A stretch of DNA of 64,000 bases, taken from the NCBI GenBank assembly GCA_023627715.1, contig JAMAHW010000102.1, positions 1 through 64,000 of the forward strand. Reading direction: 5' to 3'. Position numbers and translations under genes: made by a program. Numbering within the stretch: position 1 is the first letter of the stretch; each line of letters begins with the position of its first letter. This DNA comes from Periconia sp. R9002. Its lineage: Eukaryota; Ascomycota; Dothideomycetes; Pleosporales; Periconiaceae. Positions 45,983-59,887 of this stretch are shown in pieces. The notes under the pieces were generated by a model. The model made no database searches, had not been told where the DNA came from, and was given only the letters and a program-made list of their open reading frames with translations.

Positions 45983-48900
45983 ATGGGCCGCTCAAGTATA
46001 CCGCATGCGCTTTCCGAACTTTCCAACCCAAGTTCACCCGAAGCACAAGTCAACGCTCTCCGAGATCTGAAAAACGAGATTGTGGGACATGAACAGCGGA
46101 AGGAATTAGCAGTTGTTCACGGGATTGTCAAGCCTCTCGCTGGTTTGCTTAAGGGGGGCATAAGAAAAGGAGGAAAGAAGCGCGGAAAGGGTGGTGAGAT
46201 AAATGGTGGTGGAGCTGCGACAGTAGAAAGGAGCAACGAATGGGACGTGGAAGACGAATTACGATTTCAGGCAACGCTCGTGGTGGGTAGCTTGGCAAAT
46301 GGTAAGTGGTGCATGGAATGGACTTTCCAACGTGCAAGATTTACGCGACCTTGAGTCGATGGGATTGAATAAGTTTCGGAGGCTGATTGTTCAACTATAG
46401 GCGGTCCAGCATTCATAACACCGCTTCTCATCGGAGACGCCCTCTCGCCACTTCTCGAAGCCTTGTCACCCACCGAAACACCCCCAAAGCTCGTTCTTAC
46501 GACGCTACGGACCTTGAACCAGATCGTCGATGCTGTCGCACAAGAGAAGTCGTGGTGGGATTCTTCTACAACACTCTCGCATAAAGTGACACAACAATTA
46601 TTCACAAAACCTGTTATTGGAAGCCTCTCTGAAATATTCGAGCAAGGTTCGAGATCTCGGACAGTCTATCAGCAAATATCTTCGGCAGCACAGCTGATTG
46701 TGAAAACATGCAAAGGAGACAGTCAAAGAAAGCTGCTTTTGGAGGCTGGCGTGCTGGAGCTTTTGTCGGAGATCATGGCTGATGTAGCCGCTGCAGATGA
46801 TCCCTCTCGGCTGCAAGATCATAATCATCATGCTCTGCCGAGGATGTATTTACCTGACATACTGGAAGCCATCTCAGCGATCATCAAGGACTCACATTAC
46901 AACTCTGCGAGATTCCTGTATTCACCTCCGATCCAGAATATATTCGCATGGCCGAAGAATGCAGTTTCGAATACACAAGACGAACAATCTGGGTCGCAAT
47001 CACACTGGGATGGATTGATACCGAGGTTGCAGACCCTGCAGAACAAGCATGACTCTTATACCAAATCATGGCCGGCTTTAGGCACATTCGCATCAACAGC
47101 TGGCGATAGCTATTCACGATTACCAGGCATGGAATCAATCCATCAGGCGCCGAGTCGGAATATGGTCATGAACGAATCCGAAACGCCTTTGTTTACATGG
47201 TTGATGTTTGTAGCTCGAAGGGGAGAAGGAAGGGAACGGTTATCAGCGTGTTGGCTCTTGGCATTACTGAAGAAATTTGGTGATAAGTGGGCATTGAATG
47301 ACCCTTCGAGAACGACTCGCGAACGGCACTTCTCTTATCTGATCGTGCCTCTTGTTGTTAGAATGATCGAAGAAGTCAACCCTACGACGGAACATGCAAA
47401 GAAGCTGGCTGCTACCGGTCCGCTGGAAAGAGAAGAAGCCCGACTAATTTTGGAACGCGCGCCTCTTGTCCTCGCGGAACTCTGTGTGGGCAATAAAACG
47501 CTGCAGAATGCAGCGATAGATGCTCATGCGTTACCGGAATTGATCCAAATACTAAAGAAATCATTTGATCCTGTCACGGCATCATCTAAACCGCTGTGGC
47601 AACCCAAGTCATCGACACCAGCAGTCAGGGACCCACTCGTCGACCCGGCTTCATCCACACTGGGTGATCCTGGGCTCTGCGCAGATGTGCTACATGCTTT
47701 CAGGTACCGCGAGAGTGCGCTACTGGCGTTAGCCGCTATTGCAGATACGCAAGATGGTCTCCGAAGGATGGTTATTGATCTTGGAGCCGCTACTCACATT
47801 ATCGATTCACTTGTTCCTTACCAAGCCAACACCAACGGCACTACTTCTAGTGCACAGAGGGTTTCAACAGCATCAAAAGATGGAAACCCCGAACCTGTTC
47901 TCATTGCTGCATGTATACTAACTAGGTCCCTGTCAAGATCAATCAGTATGCTGCGAACCAGCTTAATTGATCACGGCGTTGCGCGCCCAGTTTTTGATCT
48001 CTTAAAACATCCAAACATCAAAGTTCAGATCGCTGCCACTGATGTTATCATCAATCTAGTCTTGGACTTTTCCCCTATGCGTACTGTGAGTATATTCACC
48101 AGCCATTAGCACTGTCTTGATATTAACGTAATGGTATCATATAGGGTATTATAGAGGCAGGCGCACTTAAAACACTTTGTGATCATTGCCATTCGGCCAA
48201 CTTTGATCTCCGCTTGGGCAGTCTCTGGGCATTGAAGCATCTATGCCTGAACCTGCAACGTAAAACAAGACTGGAATGCCTTGATGAGCTCGGTGTTGGA
48301 TGGTTGGTTCAAGTACTAAAAGGAGAGCCCTCTAAAACAAATGCGTCTGCTCCACTTGGCATGGGAACATCGAACGCGGCTGGAGAACAGGTAGACATAC
48401 TGAACGCTGCCGATGATCCGCACATGGACGTAGATGACGACTCTTCATCTTCTGAAGATGAAGATGCTATGACTGAGAATCTCTCTACTTTGCGACGTCA
48501 CCCCCGACCTGAACCGCGCTATGCGAATGCGAGCAGTATCCGCGACCGGCTTCAACAGATACGCGACGACGAGCAAGATGCTCGTATCAACAGAGAGCGC
48601 GACGATATCCGAATTCAAGAACAAGCCCTGGATTTCCTCCGCAACTTTCTGACCGAAGAGAAAGCCTCGGGAGAAATGGTTGATCACCTACTCACCTCCT
48701 TTGGCCATAGCGCCTTCTTCGAGCTTCTAGACTCCAAACTACGACCAAACAACATCTTATCTTCTCCCTCAACCGCAACGTCACACCCAACATCTACCAC
48801 CACGTCATCAACGAGCGGCTCAATCTACTGGTCGCCCACGCGCCCTCCCCTTAACACCACAACATCGACATCCTCTTCCACCTTTCACCACCCAACCAAC

Positions 48901-49449
48901 TTCGCCGGCTACTCCCCACCCGCTCTACTCTCCTCCACTCTCTTCATCCTCGTCCATGTTGCCAATGGGCGTCCTGCCCAGCGCTCCTTGCTTCTTTCCC
49001 AAACCCCGTTGATGACACACATCCTCCCCCTCCTATCGCATCCGCATCGTGAGGTGCGCAGCTGCTGCGCCTGGCTGATCCAAAATCTCATCTGGATCGA
49101 CGACCACACAGACGAACCGGGTACCCGCGAACGCGCAAGTATACTCCGCACACTGGGCTTCGAAGAGGGCGCCAAGTTGCTCAGTAAGGATGCCGATTTG
49201 GACGTTAGAGAAAGAGGCAAAACTGCTGTTGAGCAAATGGCAAAATTGCTTGGCTCATCGTCTGTGGCGGTTGGTGGCGTGTCAGGATTTGCGAGTCCCG
49301 CAGGTAGTGGTGGGGGAAGTGGTTCAGGTGGAGTCTTTGGCGGCGGTGGCGGCGGAGCGGGAGACTCGTCGGGGCTGGGAGGGATGAGGTTAGGTGGATT
49401 GCATTCGGGGAGGAGTTCTTCGGGGAGGTGGGGGAGTGGTCATGAATGA
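45983..49449 (+). CDS. Armadillo-repeat protein, GID5/VID28/ARMC8-like
   Basis: Join(45983..46301, 46401..48085, 48145..49449), 1102 residues; introns of 99 and 59 bp in phase. The opening 'IPHALSELSNPSSPEAQVNA' and 'LRDLKNEIVGHEQRKELAVV' and the splice-spanning 'LVVGSLANGGPAFITPLLIG' match the fungal ARM-repeat family related to yeast Vid28/Gid5 and animal ARMC8. Helical ARM-type repeats continue, for example 'PVFDLLKHPNIKVQIAATDV', 'GSLWALKHLCLNLQRKTRLE' and 'LLSHPHREVRSCCAWLIQNL'. Gid5 is the substrate-receptor scaffold of the GID/CTLH ubiquitin ligase. An acidic Ser/Glu patch lies at about residues 765-785 and a Ser/Thr low-complexity insert near 880. The last about 65 residues are Gly/Ser-rich, unlike the rest. 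The family assignment is from remembered homologs and not proven. Confidence 0.75.
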
Positions 49450-50112
49450 ATGAGTGAATGGTCGAACGAAGTATGAGAAAGTGGAAGCGAACAAGATTAT
49501 TCTTTTGGCTGGCTGCCCAATTTGTACGCTTGTATTGTTTTTAGTCGTTTTTCTGTATGACTATGTATAGCGTGGCATGCCTATCGTTATGGCATTGTAG
49601 AATCCCTGTTGTAAAGTTTAGTTTGTCTCATTGGACTTCAATAAGATCTTGAAGTATTATCCACATAGCAGATCTATCTATCGCTGGTAGCTGGGTATTA
49701 CACTCTTTCCCTACATAATATACTAGCTACAAGGTTTTGATCATATAGCATGTGCAGTTGAACGCGGTTCGGAGAGAGAGAGTGTGTGTGATAGTTCAAT
49801 GGAGAGGCCAGGCACCACTTCGTACGCGGTATGGCATACAAGAAAGACCGTAGAGACATTAGGTATCTCTGCATGTCATCATGACGGCATGGAATCGCAA
49901 ATCAAGATTTGGTTGCTCATGGATGAAAAAAAAAGAAGATTGTGTGGCGATAGAATTTAATCAGGCGTGTATAGATAGACCAACTGCCTTGAAAGTAGCT
50001 CAGGTGGGCTATGGAATGCATTTGATAGGCCACTGTTCTTCGATCTGCTCCTATGAGTGTATACGTATTGAACCCCATGTGCAAAGTCATCTATCACCTT
50101 GCATGTACCTAA

Positions 50113-50222
50113 CTTGATACCCGCGATATAAGGACACATAGATCGTGGGCACCAATTTGGTTCAATGCAACTAGGGTAGCTACGGTACATGGTCATCGTC
50201 TCAATAAGCTACGCGACATGGT
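50113..50222 (-). repeat. Dispersed repeat family A, copy in minus orientation
   Basis: The reverse complement reads 'gcttattgagac...ccatgtaccgtagctaccctagtt' and ends in an imperfect hairpin ('ttggtgcccacgat' / 'atatcgcgggtatcaa'). Same order as the other copies. Confidence 0.65.
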
Positions 50223-50499
50223 ATCTTCTGAATAGACGGCTCTGTACCCGAAGTTTGATATATATATAGCCCCCAAGTATGATCTATACTTCGTTATGTT
50301 CGTTATGTGACAGCTTTTTTCCCTCCTTTCTCTCTTGTTTCAGTCTCCAGGCAAAAAATGTATGCATAGGATGTTACCTTCGGTAACAGTTGGTTCATCG
50401 AAGACTGATACATCAACCATTGACCTTGCAACCATCTTACACATGTAGCGACTTTTGCCGTGTCCAAGACAGATGGTTGAACTTCAGGTATAGTCTTTT

Positions 50500-50605
50500 G
50501 TTATCGAGACACCACGTGGCATAGCGTATTAAGACACTGATCGTGTACTGTAACCACCCTGGCCACATTTAACTAACTTTGTACCCGCGATATAGGATAC
50601 ATATA
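50500..50605 (+). repeat. Dispersed repeat family A
   Basis: Carries 'gagacaccacgtggc', 'gcgtattaagacac', 'gtgtactgtaaccaccct' and 'actttgtacccgcgatata'. The second arm of the hairpin is missing. Confidence 0.7.
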
Positions 50606-50929
50606 TTAGAAAACTGTTAGGGTGATCAGAAAGACGTAATGAAGTGTAAGCAACATTGTATGTACCCTTATCGAAGATCATAGACATCACAGTCACGAAT
50701 TTTATCAGCGGGACAGAATTTGAACGACAAAGAAAATTGGAATCTTTGCATGCAGACGAGGATAAGATTACACGGAAAGGCCATTGCCACGTCAAGTACC
50801 CGCCAGCTGTGAATATTCGCCCTTTTTGAATGGTATACATTTTATACAGATTGGGGAGAGCTCAGCCGACGAGCCTTTTCAGCACGAATAGCCCACACTC
50901 TCACTATGCCCACCACAGCCGAAAACCAT

Positions 50930-53161
<2,232 letters not shown>

Positions 53162-54109
53162 CGAATTAGCATCGATTTCATCGCCAATTGCAATCAGAAG
53201 GCCTTCAACTTACTGCCTGAGCATGATGGGCGACGAGGATGTGAGAGAGTAATTGGGAGAGGGTGGTGTGTAGAGGGCAGGAGCTGCGAGACGATGTCGA
53301 GCTTTTGCAGGAGGGAAGACGGGCACTCGGACCTCAACACTAACCCAAATAAAGATTCTCGGCGGCGAGCTCCTAGCAACGCTCTCCGTTTGTTCCACAC
53401 TAGTATCATTGTGTTTTCCCCGTCCGACTTTCAATGTTCTCCATCGATGATATTCGACGAGTCTCTACTAGCCATTCAGTGTCGTCGTAGGCTGCAAATC
53501 ATGAGCAGATTTTTTCCATTTTTTCCTCTTCCTTTTTCTATATAAATTTTGCTGAAATCTGCCAGATGAAGTGTAGTAGCAAAGTTTTTATTATTACTGT
53601 TCTTATCAAAAACCATCGGTATATTTGATTTTTCCCAAATGATTAGTGGCTGATAATAATACATATGGAACTATATATCCTAATTTCGTCTGCTCCATAA
53701 TGATAAGTAGGTAGGTGGGTTTGCTCAGCATAGATTGATACCAAGACGCTTCAAACGTCCCTACCATGGCACATTAACAAGACAGTCCCGGCATTTCTCG
53801 CTATGAACAGATATCATATATCGAGCAATGTTTTTTTGGGTGGCAAATCAAAAGAAAAACTAAGTATAATGTAACGGGGGATCTTACAATTTCTGTAAAA
53901 GATGCTTAGAGATGCATGTCTAAGAGGGTGAATGATCATTGACTGGGTATGTTTACATGTACATGACATACTGTTATACACCAACATTTAGTAAAATGGG
54001 AGATGCAAAGTTATCCATGAGATGTAACTATCGCATATAGACGTTAAAATGGCAGCTATTTAATTATCAATTGATGTTATCTACCCAGGTACAGAATTAT
54101 TCGTCATCC

Positions 54110-54205
54110 AAACACCACATATTGCGGCATATTCAGACACTAAATGTGTACTGTAGCCACCCCAGCTCTACATAGCTAACTTTGTATCCGCGATGTAGAC
54201 ATCCC
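54110..54205 (+). repeat. Dispersed repeat family A
   Basis: Shares 'aacaccaca', 'gcggcatattcagacac', 'gtgtactgtagccaccc' and 'agctaactttgtatccgcgatgta' with the other copies. It has more changes than the copy at 56684. Confidence 0.6.
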
Positions 54206-54567
54206 TGAACGGACACAATAGACGAGCTCAAATCTTGCTTTAAACTACCGAGCGCTCGCTGCCCATACAATGTTAGCAAATCTTCAGGATGGCACTGAAA
54301 TAACACCATGCTTTGCCCTTGATGGTGTGCTTTACACCATTGGTAGTAGCGCTCCACGAAAGAAATCCTGTGATCTCTGCGTTCAAACTGAACCGGGTAG
54401 AAGTTGCTCAACCACGGGGGGTTGATTCCGTTGGAGAGGAAAGCTCTCTCTGTGAAGTCGGTTGAGTCCGGTACATCTAGGTGGCTGTCGTGGTAGTGTA
54501 GACTTTCATCGATAGTTGATGTAAGTGGTGAAGCAAAGAAATGATGAACAGTTAGGAGTGGTATCAA
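54133..54567 (-). pseudogene. Unsupported frame, possibly a gene remnant ending in a repeat
   Basis: About 144 codons, no ATG at its 5' edge. The middle ('LSNFYPVQFERRDHRISFVE', 'YYQWCKAHHQGQSMVLFQCH') has protein-like composition, but I recognise no family. Its 3' end is made of repeat A sequence, so the stop is probably not original. Confidence 0.25.
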
Positions 54568-55129
54568 TATGATTTCTACAAATTTGGCTGGAGAAACGGG
54601 TGAAGGCTGTTTTTTTGGTTAAGGTAAGATGAGACGTGAAAATATAGAGGCATACATGTATTGAGTGAGAGCAAATGAAACGGTAGGATAACGATTAGTG
54701 TTCAAGCATTAATATAGGCACTGTTTACGCTTGAGCAAAGCGCATGGAAGCAGTCGCATGTTTATATTACCTAACCGGTCAATTTCAAGGTGAATAATGA
54801 GTAAAAAATGGACTACGGTCTGTCCAGACTAAGACTGTAATGTAAGGGTGAAGCTATAGTAACGACTCTAGACTTTTACACAGGACCTTCACACTCACTC
54901 TGTCCAGACCAGGACAATGATATGAGGCGAAGCCAAAGCAACGAGCCCAAACTTTGACATGCGACGTCCATTTTCACCAGGTTCCCCTCTCACTTTCCAC
55001 ACCGACCTTTTCGAAAACCTTTGGGTTATACAAGCTGTTCTCCTCCCACCTACAACAAGGACGCTTTCTCATCTCCACCTTTACTGACTTTCTCTCTGCC
55101 ACACCATATCCCAAAAGAGGTCTGCCCTC

Positions 55130-56549
55130 GTGCCCTCCCTCCTCTCATCTTCCCGCCTCTGTCTGGCTATATCTGGCCATCTATGTATGGCGTCTGCTTT
55201 TTTCCTTTGCGCCTATTGCTGCCAATTTATCCGCGTATGCGCCTCTATCCTCCCCGGTGTCTTCGCTTCAACGATTTTCCGCCAGCTTGCCACCACCGGC
55301 AAGGGTGCATCCACATTTTACTCATCATTAGCTGTGAGTTTCAATCCACCCTGCAGGCTTGCTCATCTCTCTCCAAGCCCCAATCTCCAAGACTTGCTTT
55401 CTGATCAATCATTGTAGGGTACAGGCTCTACACAGCTCCTCGCAAAATAGTCTCATCATCCAATCCAACCACACCCTCTACCCGGAACGCGAAGCCCACC
55501 ACAACCAAGGATGCTATTCGACCTGAAGAAGACGACGACCCGAAGTCGTTTGGAGCTTTTTACAAAACAGACGCAAAGGTTGCGATACTGTTGACAAGAC
55601 TATCGCCAAGACTTCCGCGCACTCATCACGGGCCCGTACGTGCTCGAACATTACTGTGATGCGTGGTCGGGTAGAAGAGAAAACCAAATCCTCCGGTATA
55701 TCCAAAACAACCCGCACAAATTGGCATTAGACGAGAGTACTTTGATGGTGTACCCAGTCCAAACCGACGGGCGGCACGCTGTGCCGCGCATGGGGCTTAC
55801 AATTTGCCAAATGTACCGCACGGTTGAGAACAAGGTGCGCGGAGAGTTTCATCATTCAATGGATCAACAATTAACTACAGCAAAACGGTTCGTCTGAGTT
55901 ACGGGAAAATCACTCCCAACGTCAAAATGGAAAATATTGTCGTCAAGTCTCTTGGGCCCTTCAAAGAGCTCGGCGAATGTCCTCTGGAAGCGTTCAACCG
56001 ATGCTTCAACATGCTCATGTACGTCTCATATAGCCTCAGCCCTTCGACCTGGCCTACTCGCTTTGGACGGGAGAATTGGGCTGATTCTGCTGCTTTCACG
56101 CGCGAACACAAGCCCGGTTGGATGCAAGAGAAACGAGAGGCCACATCTACAATCCCCCCACCTGACTTGAGAGACATGCACTCCAATCAGCCTCCCCCGA
56201 AACCCACGCTCCAGCTGAATGCCACCTGGAACCTAGAGTCGAAGATGGGTCTTGCACAGGGGTTTTTTGCGAAATTGGAAGAGAAAAATCTTCTCGGCCA
56301 GATTGTGAGGAAAGCAGGATTGATGTGACTCTAGACATGTGTGCTGAGGAAGTCAGAGATTTTGTCCGATGCCGTTTGCGAATGCTTCATTACGGTGGCC
56401 AAATCGAGACTATGATCACAGTTCCCCATGGTTCTAGTGGACAGTATGAAGACTGGTCAGTCATACAAAAAGAACTTTGGGACTCGGATAATGCCACCAC
56501 CGATTTTGAGGTCGAGCTCAGAGAGGCAGAAGACATGGAAGAATTTTAG
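55130..56549 (+). pseudogene. Decayed gene of unknown family
   Basis: Successive plus-strand frames read like one protein broken by single-base shifts. A hydrophobic leader-like frame (55130) is followed by an acidic segment ('RPEEDDDPKSFGAFYKTDAK', about 55525). A frame at 55595-55840 contains 'AL ITGPYVLEHYCDAWSG'-type sequence after a TGA. The frame at 55890-56325 contains 'KMENIVVKSLGPFKELGECP' and 'FAKLEEKNLLGQIVRKAG', and that at 56325-56549 contains 'DMCAEEVRDFVRCRLRMLHY'. Shifts fall near 55590, 55895 and 56323. No splice choice restores a single frame. I recognise no domain; it may be a lineage-specific gene, or the shifts may be assembly errors. It sits between two direct copies of repeat A. 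Confidence 0.4.
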
Positions 56550-56683
56550 GAAATGGGTGGGATTCTGATTCTGGCCAAGGAGATTCTCGAGACAGAAGGC
56601 ACAAATATTCAACAAAAGGATGCAGACAACACTGAAATGCGGGAAAGCTCTGGAGTGAATGTCAAACTCCGGATATAGAGTCA

Positions 56684-56808
56684 TCTGTTATTAAGACACT
56701 ACGTGGTGTGGCGTATTGAGATAATAACCATGTACTGTAGCCATCCTAGTTCCATGTAGCTAACTTTGTACCCGCGATATAGAGACTCTAGATAGCGGGT
56801 ACAAAGTG
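56684..56808 (+). repeat. Dispersed repeat family A, best-preserved copy with hairpin end
   Basis: Opens 'ttattaagacactacgtggtgtggc' (near-palindromic) and contains 'ccatgtactgtagcca'. It ends in a perfect 13-bp inverted repeat: 56763-56775 (actttgtacccgc) pairs with 56795-56807, loop 19 nt. Confidence 0.75.
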
Positions 56809-56859
56809 CGTTTCACTCAAGCAGGGGTAAATCAGTGGGTGATCAAGGTCTCAAAAGGT

Positions 56860-57000
56860 CGCCAGATGTGGTATCTCGACACTAGGTACTTCGCACCTGG
56901 AAAGATCATGTTGTGCACACTTCCATCACGAGCTGGCTGACGAAATCGTTATCTTGATTTCTAGAGATGTCCATGATATTATCCGAGTTAGCGACATACT
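56860..57000 (+). repeat. Possible diverged copy of repeat family B
   Basis: Weak similarity by eye: 'ggtatctcgacac...cacctggaaagatcat' and 'ttctagagatgtcc' parallel positions in the ATP2 copy. It directly follows a family A copy. Confidence 0.3.
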
Positions 57001-57380
57001 CTGGTATAAGGTTTCCAGCCATTAATGTTCTTCCAGATGTAAAGCACAGGTTATGAAACAATTGGTTATGATACAGCTATTTTGCTGGACTCATTATGGA
57101 ACTGGCTGTTGATTGTCGTCGTGAGTGACCCACATTAAGATTAGAGCTGCAATTGGTCATAGCTCGGGGTTGTTCACCAATATTGAACTTCGACAATAAG
57201 GCATACTGCACCTTAGGCCGGTTATACTGGCTTCATTCTATGGCGGGAAAAGCAAAGGCTAATGAGCTATTGAGATTATTATAATACAAACGCACTGAAC
57301 GCGCCTTCGAGCGCGAAATCAAACCATCGTTGATGTGCGTTTTTTTCCTTTTCTCGTCTGTCACTATTACAGAGTATCCT

Positions 57381-59805
57381 CTAAGGCAAGAACCTAGAAT
57401 GGAGATCAGCGAAACTCTCGTGTGAAAAATGGGGGTGGGGCCTTACTATAGCAGTACGGGAAGGAATATAGACTTGCAAAAAGTTCTTCCGGTTGTTCCA
57501 CGCGAAAGGGGTCGTGAAGAACCTTGAACTATCATCAACATTGCCATGACCTCCAAAGTCCTTGCTGTCGGTGTTCAACACAATGCGATAAGTGCCCTCT
57601 TGTTCCACGCCAACGCGGTAATCAGTGAAACTGTTCGAGGGGTGAAAGTTGAAGATCCAGAGGAGGCCGGCTCGTTCGAAGACAATTACTTTATCGCTTT
57701 CATTCTTCAGACTCACATACGCTTGGGGAGAGTGTAACCACCCATATTTCTCCTCGGTCCACTGCATCTTGCTATCAAAGTCATTCAAGAAGTGATAGCG
57801 TAGCAATTTATCATCGACCAGATTGAACTGCCGTCGAGCATACTGGAAGCTGTTGCCATTGCCTTCTCGGGGAAAGTCAAGCCACTCTGGGTGGCCAAAC
57901 TCGTTCCCTTCGAAATTGAGATATCCTTCACCCCCAAGACCGTGCGTGATTAGGCGAATCAGTTTGTGCAGGGACAGTCCTCGGGAGATGACAGGTGTCT
58001 CTTCCGTCAAAACGGACATGTTGGTGTACATTTGGGCATCACACAACCAAAACAGCAATGTCTTATCACCGACCAGCCTGTTCATAGTCAGTAAAGATCA
58101 GATTGGACGGGGAGGAGACGCTTGCGCTTGATCATGGCTTTCGGCATAGGCAATCGTTTTTTCGCCATGCCGCCGGTTCGTCAAAGTGAACACGAGGTTA
58201 CCCATGTCCCACTCAATGTCTTGCTTTTCCTTTAACCATTTGATGTATAGGTCTGGCACCGCCATGGCCAGTCGGTAGTCAAATCCTATTCCACCAAGCG
58301 ACAATGGCACACAAAGACTGGGCATACCCGAAACGTCCTCCGCGATGGTTATGCACTCGGGATATAGCTGGTGCAACATCTCATTAGCCAGCATGAGATA
58401 GACCACGCCTTCCTCATCAACGCCAGGACCGAAGTATTCATGATAGCCACCGGAGAAACCCCTAGGATAAGTCAGTCACGTACAACCACTAATTGCGCAC
58501 TAAAACTTACGTCCCAATGCCATGGTGCGTGTAGAGCATACTGGTCACGCCATCGAATCGAAAGCCATCAAATTGATACTCCTCCATCCAAAAGCGGAGG
58601 TTGCTCAGAAGGAAGCGCAATACTTCGTGGTTACCGTAATTGAAAAGGCGACTGTCCCAAAGATCATGGCGACCTTTAGCACCCTCATGAAAGTAAAGAT
58701 GGTCGCTATTATCGAACATGTTCAAACCGTCCAAAACATTCTTGGAAGCATGGCTGTGCACAACATCCAGCAGTACGGTAATGCCCATGCCGTGAGCAGT
58801 ATCGATGAGCTCTTTGAGGTCGTCTGGAGGTCCATAGCGGCTACTCGCGGCGAAAAAGCTGTTGATTTGATACCCAAAGCTTGCGTAGTAAGCATGCTCC
58901 ATGATGGCCATCAGCTGAATGACGTTGTATCCCAGATTTTTGATCCTCGGAAGGATGTTTTGCGTAAATTCCTTGTAGGTGGCCACCTTGGGCTCTGGCG
59001 AGGAAATTCCGACGTGAGCTTCGTAAATACGAGCACTCTGAGGCTTCGGCGGACGCTTGTTCTTGAAAACGTAGGATTCTTCTTTGGGAGGGTTCCAGAA
59101 ACGAGCATCGTAAACTGGGGATACGTTGAGGTCCTGAGTCACTCGTTTGATCCAAGCGGGGATGCGTTCTTGTCGGGCGTGATCGTTGGGCACGACCAAG
59201 GAGATCTAGAGCAGCGCATCGAATGGCGTGAGTACCGGCTAAACAACACAGGTGGAGATGAAAAGAAGCGTAATACCTTTAGTTTGGAGTCATGAGGAAT
59301 GGCTGGCTGCCCGTTTTTGCCGGGGACTGTGACCTCGAATACGCCAAATTCGTTCTTGTGCATGGGCGTAGCATCGCGGTCCCAATTGTTGAAGTCACCG
59401 ATGAGGTAGGCACGGAGAGCATTGGGGGCCCATTCCCTGTATATAACATCGCCGTTGTCCTGAACATGGAAGCCAAAGAGTTCATAACCCTAGGCAGCAA
59501 TCAGCATTTCAAGGTCTACCGAAAGGTGCACATAGGGTGGGTGCTTGCCCTAGAGAACTTTTCCAGACCGCCTTCGGTCTCATCGATTGTCTTCACCCAT
59601 TGTTTTGTCTTTGCGTATCGGCTACGAAGGGCGTCCTTGAAAGGGGAGAGATAGCTATCGAGCTCGACGATGCCTAGATGGGACGAAGTTAACGAAATGA
59701 GCTTCTCGCGAGATTGGCAGTTGTGGACGTGCCTGTGCCGTCACTGGGCATTTGTCCGGGGGCAGGATCCGTCACGGAATTGCCAGAAGTTCCGTTCGAA
59801 GCCAT
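57381..59805 (-). CDS. GBE1: 1,4-alpha-glucan (glycogen) branching enzyme
   Basis: Complement(57381..58077, 58126..58461, 58511..59205, 59277..59489, 59549..59673, 59733..59805), 712 residues. The N-terminal CBM48-like part has '[17 protein letters not shown]', '[20 protein letters not shown]' and 'NWDRDATPM'. The GH13 barrel carries '[10 protein letters not shown]', the nucleophile Asp in '[12 protein letters not shown]' (about residue 354), the acid Glu in '[10 protein letters not shown]' (about 409) and 'ESHDQALVGDK'. It makes alpha-1,6 branches in glycogen in the cytosol. Three of the five introns seem to start with GC: 59732 (gcacgt), 59548 (gcaagc) and 58125 (gcaagc). GT alternatives there either break the frame or disrupt invariant motifs. 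The other two are GT...AG (71 and 49 bp). The GC choice at 59732 is the least certain; a GT donor (gtgacg) 12 nt upstream would also keep frame. Confidence 0.93.
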
Positions 59806-59843
59806 GCTTGTGAAAGGGGAAAGAGTGGAGTCTGGCTGGTGTA

Positions 59844-59887
<44 letters not shown>

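Larger units (their letters stand above)
49450..50929. other. Intergenic with two copies of repeat family A
   Basis: About 1.5 kb between convergent genes. No gene seen. The two repeat copies lie in opposite orientation about 280 bp apart. Confidence 0.5.
53162..57380. other. Gene-poor region with repeats and decayed frames
   Basis: About 4.2 kb between ATP2 and the branching enzyme. It contains repeat A copies at 54110 and 56684, a weak B-like copy at about 56860-57000, an unsupported minus frame at 54133-54567 and broken plus-strand frames at 55130-56549. Two related 25-30 bp segments with 'tgtccaga' occur at about 54820 and 54900. The ATP2 promoter occupies the left end. Confidence 0.5.

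Noticed and set aside
58522..59295. 257-codon plus-strand frame inside the branching-enzyme gene
   Set aside because: It is exactly antisense to conserved GBE1 exons and has no motif of its own.
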